DNA of 64,000 nucleotides from an uncultured Pelagibacteraceae bacterium (GTDB lineage Bacteria; Pseudomonadota; Alphaproteobacteria; Pelagibacterales; Pelagibacteraceae): positions 142,805 through 206,804 of the forward strand of contig CACIRD010000002.1 of assembly GCA_902588965.1 (NCBI GenBank). The letters run 5' to 3'. This document shows, one piece after another, positions 1 to 9,558 of the stretch. The first letter of the stretch is position 1. Each line of letters begins with the position of its first letter. Below the pieces are notes generated by a model. The model made no database searches, was not told the DNA's origin, and worked only from the letters and a program-made list of their open reading frames with translations. The position numbers and the translations under genes were made by a program.

Positions 1-104
1 AGCTCTAGGATTTTTAAAAACAAGTATAGATACTAGGGTTTATTTTATTAAAAATTTTTAGATGGAGAAATCAGCAACAATAATAGTATAATTATAATAT
101 AAAT

Positions 105-1142
105 ATGTCTTCAATTCCTGTAATAAAATGTGAGTCTGTCTATAAAATATTTGGAGCGAACGCCGAAAAAATGCTCCAAAACTCCAATGGCAATGTAGAC
201 GCAAAAACATTTCAAGACGCGGGCTGCATAGTTGGAGTTAACAATGCATCTTTCGAAGTTTCAAAAGGAGAAATGCTAGTAGTAATGGGTTTATCTGGTT
301 CAGGAAAATCAACACTGCTAAGATGTATTTCTCGTTTAACAGATGCTACAGGTGGAAAAATATTCATAGAGGGACAAGATCTTCTAGAAATGAATAACAA
401 GCAGTTAATAGAATTAAGAAGAAGCAAAATGGGAATGGTGTTCCAGAGTTTTGCACTTCTTCCACATAAAACAGTTTTAGAAAACATTGCTTTCCCATTA
501 CAGATTAAAGGAAGCAAAACAGAAGATAGTATAAAAAAAGCTTTAGAGATGGTCGAATTAGTTGGCCTCAAAGGAAGAGAAAATTATTTTCCTAGAGAAT
601 TATCTGGTGGTCAACAACAAAGAGTTGGAATAGCAAGATCTTTAGCTGTTGAACCAGATATATGGTTTTTAGATGAACCTTTTTCTGCACTAGATCCACT
701 TATAAGAAAAGAAATGCAAGATGAATTTTTAAGGCTTCAAGGAGTTTTAAATAAAACAATTTTATTTATCACTCACGATTTTGATGAAGCATTGAGACTT
801 GCAGATAGAATAGCAATAATGAAAGATGGTTTAATAGAGCAATTGGATACCCCTGCAAATATAGTTTTAAATCCTAAAACTGAGTATGTAAGAAAGTTTA
901 CTGAGGAAGTGCCTAGGGAAAAAGTTTTAAAAATTGAATCAGTAATGGAAATAAGTTCACAGGAACAAAGTATAAGCAACATGAGCGTTTCAAAAGATGC
1001 TATTATAGAAACAGTTGCAGAAAAAATTTTGAGTCAAGATAAACCGGTAAGTGTTGTAGATAAAAATAATAAAATTGTTGGTAGCGTAAGACCTTCAAAA
1101 ATAATCCAAACTCTTTTTGGCGGAAGAAAAGAAAAAACTTAA
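105..1142 (+). CDS. proV: Glycine betaine/proline-type ABC transporter ATP-binding protein (ProV/OpuAA)
   Basis: Cytoplasmic ATPase of a quaternary-ammonium (betaine/carnitine/proline betaine) importer. Walker A GLSGSGKST is at about residues 62-70, the ABC signature LSGGQQQR near 165 and Walker B with LDEPFSALDP near 188, followed by the switch histidine in ITHDFDEAL. The long insert before Walker A and the KIFG N-terminus are typical of the ProV/OpuAA subfamily, as is the C-terminal extension, which is too divergent to call CBS domains by eye. The ATG at 105 is followed directly by the KCESVYKIFG core. The gene sits 6 bases upstream of the permease, so they are almost certainly cotranscribed. 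No substrate-binding protein gene lies in this operon within the window. The substrate is inferred only. Confidence 0.93.
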   Translation: MSSIPVIKCESVYKIFGANAEKMLQNSNGNVDAKTFQDAGCIVGVNNASFEVSKGEMLVVMGLSGSGKSTLLRCISRLTDATGGKIFIEGQDLLEMNNKQLIELRRSKMGMVFQSFALLPHKTVLENIAFPLQIKGSKTEDSIKKALEMVELVGLKGRENYFPRELSGGQQQRVGIARSLAVEPDIWFLDEPFSALDPLIRKEMQDEFLRLQGVLNKTILFITHDFDEALRLADRIAIMKDGLIEQLDTPANIVLNPKTEYVRKFTEEVPREKVLKIESVMEISSQEQSISNMSVSKDAIIETVAEKILSQDKPVSVVDKNNKIVGSVRPSKIIQTLFGGRKEKT

Positions 1143-1148
1143 AATTAT

Positions 1149-3272
1149 ATGGAAATAATACAAAAATATCCTAAGGCAATTCAATGGACCCTTCTTTTAT
1201 TGGTATTTTTTGGCTTATGTTTTGCTATAGAAATACCCGAAGGTTACGAATTTGCAAAGGCAGGTACTGAATTTATTGATAAAGATAAATTAGACCAAAC
1301 TAAATATAGCGTTTTTTGGAGACTACCAGCTTTTATTGCTTGGATGCCTGGCTGGATAAACGACTCTGTATTTTTTTTACTAAACGAATGGGCACCAATA
1401 GAATATTTCGATAGCGATATTCAAGAGACAAAAACTCGACCAGTGGTTCTTCATATAACAAGATTAATCTCAAGATCTATGCTTTTTATGATTGAGTTTA
1501 TAAGAGAAATTCTTATTGGAGGTGTAGAAACAGTAGTTGCTTTTACTAGTTGGGATTGGATTGATAAAAATCCTTGGGCAGAATTACCAGGACTTCCATG
1601 GACAATAGTTGCAGGTGGTGCAATTTTATTGGGTTACAAACTTAATGGTAGAAATCTAGCAATATTTGCAGGCCTGACAATGATATATATTTCTGCTTTT
1701 GGACAATGGAAACCTTCAATGCAGACTTTATCTTTTGTTATGGTAGCTGCTCCAATTTCTTTTATTTTAGGGTTGGCTTTCGGTATATGGGCTTATAAAA
1801 GCAAAAGAGCTGAAAATATACTTAATCCTCTATTAAATGTTGCTCAGACAATGCCACATTATTCTTATCTAGTTCCAATAATGGTTCTATTTGGAATAGG
1901 TGATCATGCCGGCGCTATAGCAACTATTATTTTTGCAACACCACCTATGGTTAGATTAACTCTATTAGGATTAAGAAAAGTTTCACCAGAAGTAATTGAA
2001 GCTGGAAAAATGAGCGGATGTAGTGATTTTCAATTACTCTTTAGAGTACTTATTCCTACTGCAAGAAGAGATATATTGATTGGTGTAAACCAAGTAATCA
2101 TGCAGTGTTTAGCTATGGCAGTTATAGCATCATTTATTGGTGCTAAAGGTCTAGGTTGGAATTTGTTATTAGCTTTAAATCAATTAAGAATTGGATTAGC
2201 ATTAGAAGCAGGTGTTTGCATTACACTAATTGCAGTTTTGCTGGACAAAATGTCCTTAGCTTGGGCTAATAAACAAATAAATTACTTTGAAAATCCTACA
2301 TTCCTTCAAAGAAATAAATATCTAATGATATTTATTGGTGTTGTTATTGGTGGTTATATTTTATCTTATATAGGTACTTTTTATTTTAAAGAAGGTTTCA
2401 ATTATTTATTTATTGTCCCACACAATAAAGGCATTTCTACAGAAGCTTTTTGGAATTCAGGTGTTGATTGGATATTAGACAACTTTTTTGAACCTCTAAA
2501 AGTTTTTAATACCTGGTTAATAACACAAGTTTTAATCCCGATGAAAAATTCATTTTTAAGAATGCCGGTAGTTGCTACATTTATTTTATTTATGGGAGCA
2601 GGCTATATCATTGGTGGATTGAGATCAGCATTTGTAGTAGGAGGTTTTACTTTATTTATAGCTTTAACTGAATGGTGGGATAGAGCTTTAATTACTATGT
2701 ACATGGCAACATTTGGCGTAATTGTATCTGGAATAATTGGAATAATAATTGGCACTTTAAGCGCTCAAACTAAAACAGGCACCAAAATAACTCTCGCAGT
2801 TTGTGACACTCTTCAAACCTTTCCGTCATTTATTTATTTAATACCTGTAATAATGCTTTTTGGTGTTACAGATACTTCGGTTTTAATTGCAGTTGTGATA
2901 TACGCAACTATACCAGCAACAAGATATACTATTGAAGGATTAAGAAGTGTGCCTTCGGCCTTGCATGATGCAGGATCAATGTCCGGTGTAAATAGGTTGC
3001 AAAGATGGTCAAGGATAGAATTACCGCTAGCTTTTCCGCATATCATGCTTGGAATCAATCAAACTGTTGTATTTGCATTATTTATGGTGATTATAGGCGC
3101 AATGATTGGAACAACCGATTTAGGTCAGTATATTCTCAAAGCTTTGTCTGATAGACAAGGCACAGGAAATGGTTTGATGCTTGGTTTATGTGTAGCTTTT
3201 ATAGGTTTAGCAGTTGATAATTTAATTCGTACTTGGGCAGAAAATCAAAAAAAGTTATTAGGTCAGGATTAG
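1149..3272 (+). CDS. proW: Double-domain ProW-type ABC permease (tandem permease fusion)
   Basis: Membrane component paired with the ATPase just upstream. At 707 residues it is about twice the size of a standard ProW. Two BPD-transp-1 domains are visible: one with an EAA-like loop starting EAGKMSGCSDFQ near residue 283, the second with DAGSMSGVNRLQ near residue 605. Each follows hydrophobic segments and each precedes a GxNQ motif. A hydrophobic N-terminal helix (about residues 12-30) and a long soluble-looking stretch (30-110) precede the first domain. The fusion would supply both permease halves of the transporter in one chain. No fused substrate-binding domain is apparent. The family is clear; the transported osmolyte is not. 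Confidence 0.9.
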   Translation: MEIIQKYPKAIQWTLLLLVFFGLCFAIEIPEGYEFAKAGTEFIDKDKLDQTKYSVFWRLPAFIAWMPGWINDSVFFLLNEWAPIEYFDSDIQETKTRPVVLHITRLISRSMLFMIEFIREILIGGVETVVAFTSWDWIDKNPWAELPGLPWTIVAGGAILLGYKLNGRNLAIFAGLTMIYISAFGQWKPSMQTLSFVMVAAPISFILGLAFGIWAYKSKRAENILNPLLNVAQTMPHYSYLVPIMVLFGIGDHAGAIATIIFATPPMVRLTLLGLRKVSPEVIEAGKMSGCSDFQLLFRVLIPTARRDILIGVNQVIMQCLAMAVIASFIGAKGLGWNLLLALNQLRIGLALEAGVCITLIAVLLDKMSLAWANKQINYFENPTFLQRNKYLMIFIGVVIGGYILSYIGTFYFKEGFNYLFIVPHNKGISTEAFWNSGVDWILDNFFEPLKVFNTWLITQVLIPMKNSFLRMPVVATFILFMGAGYIIGGLRSAFVVGGFTLFIALTEWWDRALITMYMATFGVIVSGIIGIIIGTLSAQTKTGTKITLAVCDTLQTFPSFIYLIPVIMLFGVTDTSVLIAVVIYATIPATRYTIEGLRSVPSALHDAGSMSGVNRLQRWSRIELPLAFPHIMLGINQTVVFALFMVIIGAMIGTTDLGQYILKALSDRQGTGNGLMLGLCVAFIGLAVDNLIRTWAENQKKLLGQD

Positions 3273-3289
3273 TTTAACATAATTTTGTT

Positions 3290-4249
3290 ATGACAAAAAT
3301 TTTAGTTATTGGTGGTGGGGCTATGGGGGCAGCATTCACAATCCCATGTCTAGAAAACAAAAATAGTGTAACTATAACAGAACCTTACAGTAAATCATTT
3401 ATTAAACAATTATCATCAAAAAACAAATTTCACTCAGGCCTAAAAATTAAACTTCCAAAAAAATTAAAATTTAAAACATTTTCTAAAGATCTTTTTAAAG
3501 AAAAGTTTGATTTAATTGTAATAGCCCTGAGCCTTCCAGGAATTGATTTTATAGGTAAAAAATTGAACGAATTTAAAGTTAAATTGCCAGTTTTAGTTCT
3601 TACTAAAGGGCTAAAGTATGAAAAAGAAAATAATAAAATTTTAACAATTCCAGAGAAATTAAAAAAAAAATATAATTTAAAAAACGTTTCTATTTTAAAA
3701 GGACCATGCTTAGCAAAAGAACTTGCAAGAAAAAATCAAACCAACGTAATAGTTGCAAATAAAAATATTAATATTGCTAGATGGATTGGAAAACATATTT
3801 CTACTAAATATTATTTAATTGAATACTCCAGAGATGTAGTGGGTGTGGAGGTCAGTTCTGCTATAAAAAATATATACTCCATGATAATTGGTGCGGGGCA
3901 AAGTTTAAATGCATCATCAAACTTATTTCAAAAATCATTAATTGAAATGAAATATTTAATTAAATTTTTCAAAGGAAAGGAGATTACAATAGAAAGTCTC
4001 GCTGGAGTTGGCGATCTATATGTTAGTGCTGCAGGCGGTAGAAACAGTAAAATGGGTAGTTTCTTAGGTAAGGGATATAAATTTAAAGTAGCAAAAAAAA
4101 AATTTATGCCAAATGACACAGTAGAAGGTGAGCAATTAGTTAGAGAGATAGCACCATTTGTACTTAAAAAAATAAATAAAAAAAAGATTCCCTTGATGAT
4201 CAAATTAATTTTATCAATATTAAAAAATAAAAAATTAAAAATTAATTAA
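3290..4249 (+). CDS. NAD(P)-dependent glycerol-3-phosphate dehydrogenase-like protein (GpsA fold)
   Basis: A 319-residue Rossmann dehydrogenase. The N-terminal motif VIGGGAMGAAF (about residues 6-16) is a dinucleotide-binding loop, LTKGLKYE near 105 and the KGPCLAKELA stretch near 138 match the GpsA family. The conserved lysine and Asn region of VEVSSAIKNIYSMIIGAG near 190 and the AGVGDLYVS motif near 240 also fit. It lies between the betaine-type transporter and an iron alcohol dehydrogenase, which is unusual for a housekeeping lipid gene. It could be a paralogue acting on another phospho- or hydroxy-substrate. The C-terminus is unusually lysine-rich. Family assignment is firm; the true substrate is uncertain. 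Confidence 0.75.
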   Translation: MTKILVIGGGAMGAAFTIPCLENKNSVTITEPYSKSFIKQLSSKNKFHSGLKIKLPKKLKFKTFSKDLFKEKFDLIVIALSLPGIDFIGKKLNEFKVKLPVLVLTKGLKYEKENNKILTIPEKLKKKYNLKNVSILKGPCLAKELARKNQTNVIVANKNINIARWIGKHISTKYYLIEYSRDVVGVEVSSAIKNIYSMIIGAGQSLNASSNLFQKSLIEMKYLIKFFKGKEITIESLAGVGDLYVSAAGGRNSKMGSFLGKGYKFKVAKKKFMPNDTVEGEQLVREIAPFVLKKINKKKIPLMIKLILSILKNKKLKIN

Positions 4250-4257
4250 TACAAAAA

Positions 4258-5415
4258 ATGAAATTTAACTGGAATTATCCAACAACTATTTGGGTTGGAA
4301 AAAATAGATCAGATGAATTATCAGAAGCTTGTGAAAATCTTAAAATAAAAAAACCATTGGTTGTTACAGACAAAGATCTTATTAATTTAAAGTTCGTCAA
4401 ACATATTATCTTAGAATTAAAAAAAAATTTTAATGAGTTAAATATTTATTTTAGTTTTTCTGGTAATCCAACTGGAGATGACGTTGAAGCGGGAGTAGAT
4501 CAATTTAGAAAAAAAAATTGTGATGGCGTAGTAGCTATAGGAGGTGGAAGTGCGATTGATGTTGGAAAAACTATTGCCTTTATGTCTTGTCAAACAAGAC
4601 CTCTATGGGATTTCGAAGATATAGGAGATTATTGGAAAAGAGCTTATGAAAAAAAAATTGCTCAAATAATCGCTGTTCCAACAACAGCAGGAACAGGTTC
4701 TGAAACGGGAAGAGCTTCTGCAATAATTAATAAAAAAACAGGTGTTAAAAAAATAATTTTTCATCCAAAAATGTTGCCATCAATAGTAATTTTAGATCCT
4801 GCACTTACTAAAGATCTTTCTCCAAGATTAACAGCAGCAACAGGAATGGATGCACTTGCCCACAATCTCGAAGCATTTTGTGCACCTGGTTTTCATCCAA
4901 TGGCGGATGGTATTGCAATAGAAGGAATTAAATTAATAAAAAATTCACTTTTAAAAGCTGTAAATAATGGAAAAGACTTAAATGCAAGAGCAGATATGTT
5001 AGCGGCAGCAGCAATGGGCTCAACAGCTTTTCAAAAAGGTCTAGGCGCTATCCATTCTTTAAGTCACCCTATCAATGCACAATTTAATATTCATCATGGA
5101 TTATCAAATGCAATTTTTATGCCGTATGTTCTTACTTTTAATAAAAAAAAAATAGAAAAAAGAATTATTTCAATTTGTGATTATATAGAGCTAGAGAAGA
5201 GCTTTGAAAGCTTTTTAAATTGGATTTTAGATTTAAGAAAACAGCTAAATATTCCACATAAGCTTTCGGAGGTAATAGATGAAAAAAAAATAAATTTAAA
5301 TAAGTTGTCTAAAATGGCTTTGGAAGACCCATCGACAGCCACAAACCCTAGCAAAATGACGATTGACGATATGAAAATTTTATACCAACATAGTATATCT
5401 GGAAAATTATTTTAA
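4258..5415 (+). CDS. Iron-containing alcohol dehydrogenase
   Basis: Group III (Fe-dependent) alcohol dehydrogenase, 385 residues, the usual family length. The NAD-binding GGGSAIDVGK is near residue 96 and PTTAGTGSE near 141. The metal-binding region contains GMDALAHNLEAF (Asp198 and His202), GAIHSLSHP near 263 and the HHGLSNA histidine near 279. It would oxidise a primary or hydroxy-alcohol with NAD+. In SAR11 a protein of this family has been linked to oxidation of methanol and other alcohols, so the position in an osmolyte operon is consistent with one-carbon metabolism. The exact substrate cannot be read from sequence. It starts 8 bases after the preceding gene and shares its final base with the next start. 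Confidence 0.88.
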   Translation: MKFNWNYPTTIWVGKNRSDELSEACENLKIKKPLVVTDKDLINLKFVKHIILELKKNFNELNIYFSFSGNPTGDDVEAGVDQFRKKNCDGVVAIGGGSAIDVGKTIAFMSCQTRPLWDFEDIGDYWKRAYEKKIAQIIAVPTTAGTGSETGRASAIINKKTGVKKIIFHPKMLPSIVILDPALTKDLSPRLTAATGMDALAHNLEAFCAPGFHPMADGIAIEGIKLIKNSLLKAVNNGKDLNARADMLAAAAMGSTAFQKGLGAIHSLSHPINAQFNIHHGLSNAIFMPYVLTFNKKKIEKRIISICDYIELEKSFESFLNWILDLRKQLNIPHKLSEVIDEKKINLNKLSKMALEDPSTATNPSKMTIDDMKILYQHSISGKLF

Positions 5416-6212
5416 TGAGAAATTTAAACGTATTAGTTGTTGAAGGTAACTTAGAAAAAGAAAATCAGAATTTTAAAAATTCAGGTATTCAGACACATGC
5501 GGAGAGTTTAAAAGAGTCACTCTCATATTATACAAAAAATCTTAATATTGATGTGTTTAATCCATGTGCTGAAAAAAGTTTTGATAAAATATTACCGAAT
5601 ATACAAAAATACGATGGTTTAATTTGGGGGGGTAGTAGTTTAAATATTTACAATGATTGTATTGAAATTCGTAGACAAATTTCTTTTATGAAAGAGTGTT
5701 TTAAAAATATTAAAAAGATTTTAGCAATATGCTGGGGTATGCAGGTCGCGGTTACTGCGGCTGGGGGAAAAGTAAAAAAATCTTCTAATGGTGCACATAT
5801 AGGTATAGCAAATGATATTGAAATTAATGAAAATGGAATGGGCCATCCGCTATATAAATCAAAAAATAAAAAATTTAATTCACCTGCCTTTAATTTTGAC
5901 GAGGTTGATATTTTGCCTGAAGGCGCCATACACTTAGCATCTAATAAAATAAACAAAGTCCAAAGTATACATTTTAAACAAGGTGTTAGTGATGTTTGGG
6001 GCTTGCAGTATCATCCTGAAATCACATACCATAAAATGATAACTTTGATTAAATTTAGGAAAGAAAAATTAATTCAAGATAGAAAATGTTTTAAAAATGA
6101 GGAAGAAATTCAAAAACATATTCGGTTTATAGAAGATGAAATTAAAAAATCGAAAAAAGACTCTAGAATGTTAGAATTAAAAAACTGGCTTGATTATTTG
6201 AAGGTTGCTTAA
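5415..6212 (+). CDS. Class I glutamine amidotransferase (GATase1) domain protein
   Basis: A free-standing 265-residue triad amidotransferase. The nucleophile elbow LAICWGMQ places the catalytic Cys near residue 106, and WGLQYHPEI supplies His and Glu near 199-201. The GLIWGGSSLN stretch near 75 corresponds to the oxyanion loop region. Such stand-alone proteins resemble the GMP synthase amidotransferase subunit and gamma-glutamyl hydrolases, for example those acting on gamma-glutamylated amines. No synthetase domain is attached. TAATG overlap with the alcohol dehydrogenase indicates translational coupling. Convergent with fhs, with no intergenic base. A role in handling gamma-glutamyl conjugates of an amine is possible but speculative. 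Confidence 0.78.
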   Translation: MRNLNVLVVEGNLEKENQNFKNSGIQTHAESLKESLSYYTKNLNIDVFNPCAEKSFDKILPNIQKYDGLIWGGSSLNIYNDCIEIRRQISFMKECFKNIKKILAICWGMQVAVTAAGGKVKKSSNGAHIGIANDIEINENGMGHPLYKSKNKKFNSPAFNFDEVDILPEGAIHLASNKINKVQSIHFKQGVSDVWGLQYHPEITYHKMITLIKFRKEKLIQDRKCFKNEEEIQKHIRFIEDEIKKSKKDSRMLELKNWLDYLKVA

Positions 6213-7898
6213 TTAAAACAAACCTTCTATTTCACCTTTTTTGTTAATTTTAATATTATTGGCAGCAGGAACCCTTGGAAGCCCTGGCATTGTCATTATT
6301 TCTCCACACACTACAACAATAAACTCTGCACCAGAAGATAATCTAACTTCTCTAACAGGCAATACATGACCAGAAGGAGCGCCTTTTAAACTTGGATCAG
6401 TAGAAAAACTATATTGTGTTTTAGCTATACATATAGGTAGGTGACCATAACCTTTTGCTTCAAATTCTTTAAGTTGTTTTCTAATTTTTGTATCAGCAAC
6501 AACTTCACTAGCTTGATAAATTTCAAGTGCTATTTTTTCTATTTTTTTAAACAAAGGTTTTTTATCTTCATATAAAAATTTAAAAGTATTTTTACTTTTT
6601 TTACAAATATCGACTACCTTTTCAGCTAGGTCTTTTGCTCCATCTCCTCCGTTAGACCAGTGAGTGCAAAGAGAAACCTTAACACCTAAGTTTTTACAAA
6701 AATTTACTAAAAAATCTAATTCTTTATTAGTATCAGTTATAAAATTATTTACTGCAACAGCTACAGGCAAACCAAATTTTCTTACATTGTTAATGTGCCT
6801 CTCTAAATTTACAAGTCCCTTCTTTAAAGCATTAAGATTTTCTTTTTTTAAATCTTCTTTCTCTATTCCACCATGCATTTTAAGCGCTCTTATGGTGGCA
6901 ACAATAACTACACAATCAGGTTTTAAATTTGATTTTCTGCATTTGATATTAAAAAATTTTTCTGCCCCCAAATCTGCACCAAAACCTGCTTCAGTTATGA
7001 CGTAATCTGAAAGTTTTAATGCTGCTTTTGTTGCTATTACTGAATTACATCCGTGTGCAATATTAGCAAAAGGTCCTCCATGAATTATCGCAGGATTATT
7101 TTCTAAAGTTTGAGTAACATTTGGTCTTATTGCATCTTTAAGAAGAACAGTCATTGGACCTTGTGCATTTAAATCTTTTGCATAAATTGCATTTTTGTCT
7201 CTTGTATAACCTATTGTAATGTTCGAAATTTTATTTTCTAAATCTTTTAAATCTTTTGAAAGACAGAGTATTGCCATTATTTCTGATGCAACTGTAATAT
7301 CAAAACCATCTTGTCTAGGATATCCGTTTGCAATACCACCTAAATCTACAACAATTGATCTAAGGGATCTATCATTCATATCCATAATTCTTTTCCAAAC
7401 AATTCTTCTTATGTCTATATTTAATTTATTTCCCCAATAAATGTGGTTATCTATTAAAGCGGAAAGTAAATTATGAGCAGAAGTAATTGCATGGAAGTCA
7501 CCTGTAAAATGTAGATTTATTTGTTCCATTGGAACTACCTGGGCATAACCACCACCAGCCGCGCCACCTTTCATACCAAAAGAAGGACCTAAGCTAGGTT
7601 CTCTTAGGCAAACAATAGATTTCTTGCCTATTTTATTTAAACCATCACACAATCCAACTGATGTCGTTGTTTTTCCTTCACCCGCTGGGGTTGGTGTTAT
7701 AGCTGTGACTAAAATTAATTTTCCATCTTTTTTATTTTCAAGTTTTTTAATGTACTCAGATTTAATTTTTGCAATATATCTTCCCATCGGGCTATAATTT
7801 TCAGACTTATCTTCAACATTTAAAGAATTTAAGATTTCTTGTATGGGTTTCATTTTTGCCAATCTGGCAATTTCGATATCAGTTTTTATTTTACCCAT
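6213..7898 (-). CDS. fhs: Formate-tetrahydrofolate ligase (10-formyl-THF synthetase)
   Basis: Catalyses ATP-dependent joining of formate and tetrahydrofolate to 10-formyl-THF, or the reverse when methyl groups are being oxidised. At 561 residues it is full length. The P-loop [11 protein letters not shown] lies at about residues 69-79, [22 protein letters not shown] near 100-121 and [15 protein letters not shown] near 131 are family hallmarks, as is the C-terminal [10 protein letters not shown] segment. It is encoded divergently from the sarcosine oxidase operon, with 133 bases between the starts. Sarcosine and dimethylglycine oxidation yields methylene-THF, so this gene fits as the formate exit or entry point of the same one-carbon pool. 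Confidence 0.97.
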   Translation of the reverse strand: MGKIKTDIEIARLAKMKPIQEILNSLNVEDKSENYSPMGRYIAKIKSEYIKKLENKKDGKLILVTAITPTPAGEGKTTTSVGLCDGLNKIGKKSIVCLREPSLGPSFGMKGGAAGGGYAQVVPMEQINLHFTGDFHAITSAHNLLSALIDNHIYWGNKLNIDIRRIVWKRIMDMNDRSLRSIVVDLGGIANGYPRQDGFDITVASEIMAILCLSKDLKDLENKISNITIGYTRDKNAIYAKDLNAQGPMTVLLKDAIRPNVTQTLENNPAIIHGGPFANIAHGCNSVIATKAALKLSDYVITEAGFGADLGAEKFFNIKCRKSNLKPDCVVIVATIRALKMHGGIEKEDLKKENLNALKKGLVNLERHINNVRKFGLPVAVAVNNFITDTNKELDFLVNFCKNLGVKVSLCTHWSNGGDGAKDLAEKVVDICKKSKNTFKFLYEDKKPLFKKIEKIALEIYQASEVVADTKIRKQLKEFEAKGYGHLPICIAKTQYSFSTDPSLKGAPSGHVLPVREVRLSSGAEFIVVVCGEIMTMPGLPRVPAANNIKINKKGEIEGLF

Positions 7899-8031
7899 TT
7901 TTGTCTACTTTTATTTATTTAATTTAGTTTGACGCTGGATTAATATCTCTTTTTATGGATTTTTTAAAGTTCTAAAAAATATATATAAAAAAAATAAAGA
8001 ACTATGTATATTTAATACTATAAATTTAAGT

Positions 8032-9288
8032 ATGCAAAAATATTCAGTATTTAATCTAATTAAAAAAGCATTTAATGGACATAAAGGCTGGGAAGTTGCC
8101 TGGAAAGACCCGGCCCCAAAAGCCGAATATGATGTCATAATAATAGGCGGCGGAGGTCACGGACTAGCAACAGCTTACTATTTGGCCAAAGAACACAACC
8201 TTAACAATATAGCTATTGTAGAAAAAGGTTGGATAGGCGGAGGCAATGTTGGAAGGAATACTACAATATTGAGATCAAATTATATGCATGATGAAAATGG
8301 ACTTTTTTATGAAAAAGGTATGGATTTATGGAGAAGTATGAGCCAGGATTTAAATTTTAATGTTATGTACTCACCAAGAGGAATCATAAATCTTGCTCAC
8401 TCTGATGCACAAATGAATGCTTACACTAGAAGAGGAAACTCTATGAGATTGAACGGAATAGATGCCGTTCTTCTAGGAAGAGAAGAAATAAAAAAATTAG
8501 TCCCAGTACTAGATTTTTCTGAAAACGTTAGATTTCCAATTTTTGGTGGTTTGATGCAGCCAAGTGGAGGGACTGCAAGACATGATGCAGTTGCTTGGGG
8601 TTATGCAAGACAGGCTGATGCCATGGGAGTTGATATTATACAACATTGTGAAGTAACCGGTTTCGATATTGTAAATGGAAAAATAAAAGGAATACAAACC
8701 TCTAAAGGAAATATTAAAACAAAAAAAATTGGTTTATGCGTTGCGGGAAGCACATCGATCCTTGCCGAAATGTTAAATATGAATCTTCCATTGGAAACAC
8801 ATTTGTTGCAGGCGTGTGTCTCTGAACCTATTAAACCAATTTTAGATCATGTTGTAACTTTTGGTGCGGGACATTTTTATTGTAGCCAATCCGACAAGGG
8901 AGAAATGGTTATGGGAGGAGATTTAGATGGATACAATAGCTATGCACAAAGAGGTAATCTACCAACCTTACAACATGTTTTAACAGAAGGAATTGCAATG
9001 CTTCCCTTTCTAAGTAAACTTAAAATGCTTAGAACCTGGGGAGGAATTATGGATATGTCTATGGATGGATCCCCAATAATAGACAAAACTCATATAGAAG
9101 GTTTGTATTTAAATTGTGGTTGGTGTTATGGTGGATTTAAAGCTACTCCAGTATCGGGATGGACCTTTGCACATACGATAGCTCAAGACAGAGTTCATAA
9201 ATTAAATGCAGGTTTTAATTTAAACAGATTTAATACTGGACATTTAATTGATGAAAAAGGTCTAGGTACAAAAACTTGGATTTCATAA
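8032..9288 (+). CDS. soxB: Heterotetrameric sarcosine oxidase, beta subunit
   Basis: Catalytic FAD/FMN subunit that oxidises sarcosine (N-methylglycine) to glycine. The 418-residue length is normal. The FAD-binding motif VIIIGGGGHGLATAYYL is at about residues 35-51 and GGGNVGRNTTILRSNY near 73-88 is highly characteristic of SoxB, including the flavin-proximal region. A C-terminal NCGWCYGGFKATP near 362 completes the family signature. It is the first gene of the tightly packed soxBDAG operon and reads divergently from fhs. Electrons in this enzyme class go to oxygen, producing peroxide, and the methyl group can be captured by THF on the alpha subunit. Confidence 0.97.
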   Translation: MQKYSVFNLIKKAFNGHKGWEVAWKDPAPKAEYDVIIIGGGGHGLATAYYLAKEHNLNNIAIVEKGWIGGGNVGRNTTILRSNYMHDENGLFYEKGMDLWRSMSQDLNFNVMYSPRGIINLAHSDAQMNAYTRRGNSMRLNGIDAVLLGREEIKKLVPVLDFSENVRFPIFGGLMQPSGGTARHDAVAWGYARQADAMGVDIIQHCEVTGFDIVNGKIKGIQTSKGNIKTKKIGLCVAGSTSILAEMLNMNLPLETHLLQACVSEPIKPILDHVVTFGAGHFYCSQSDKGEMVMGGDLDGYNSYAQRGNLPTLQHVLTEGIAMLPFLSKLKMLRTWGGIMDMSMDGSPIIDKTHIEGLYLNCGWCYGGFKATPVSGWTFAHTIAQDRVHKLNAGFNLNRFNTGHLIDEKGLGTKTWIS

Positions 9289-9558
9289 ATGCTACATATT
9301 AAATGCCCACATTGTGGACTAAGGTCTCAAAATGAATTTTCATATGGTGGAGATGGTACAATAAAAAGACCTGAACTAAATAAAGAAATATCTGATCAAG
9401 ACTGGAATAACTTTGTTTATAATAGAAAAAGCCCAAGAGGTAAACACGTAGAATTATGGCAACATATTTCTGGTTGTAGACAATGGATTAAGGTTCAAAG
9501 AGATACAGTTACTCACGAAATTTTTCAAACAGCAGATGTAAAACAAGATATCAAATAA
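9289..9558 (+). CDS. soxD: Sarcosine oxidase, delta subunit
   Basis: Small zinc-binding subunit of heterotetrameric sarcosine oxidase, 89 residues, usual family length. It opens with LHIKCPHCGLR (CxxC at about residues 5-8) and has the other ligand region in LWQHISGCRQW (His and Cys near 60-65), matching the SoxD zinc site. It starts immediately after the soxB stop codon and its stop overlaps the soxA start by one base, so the three subunits are translationally coupled. Confidence 0.96.
   Translation: MLHIKCPHCGLRSQNEFSYGGDGTIKRPELNKEISDQDWNNFVYNRKSPRGKHVELWQHISGCRQWIKVQRDTVTHEIFQTADVKQDIK

Noticed and set aside
1..104. Riboswitch or regulatory RNA upstream of the first proV
   Set aside because: The first 104 bases are AT-rich, with no convincing glycine, SAM or cobalamin riboswitch core. 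The upstream neighbour is outside the window.
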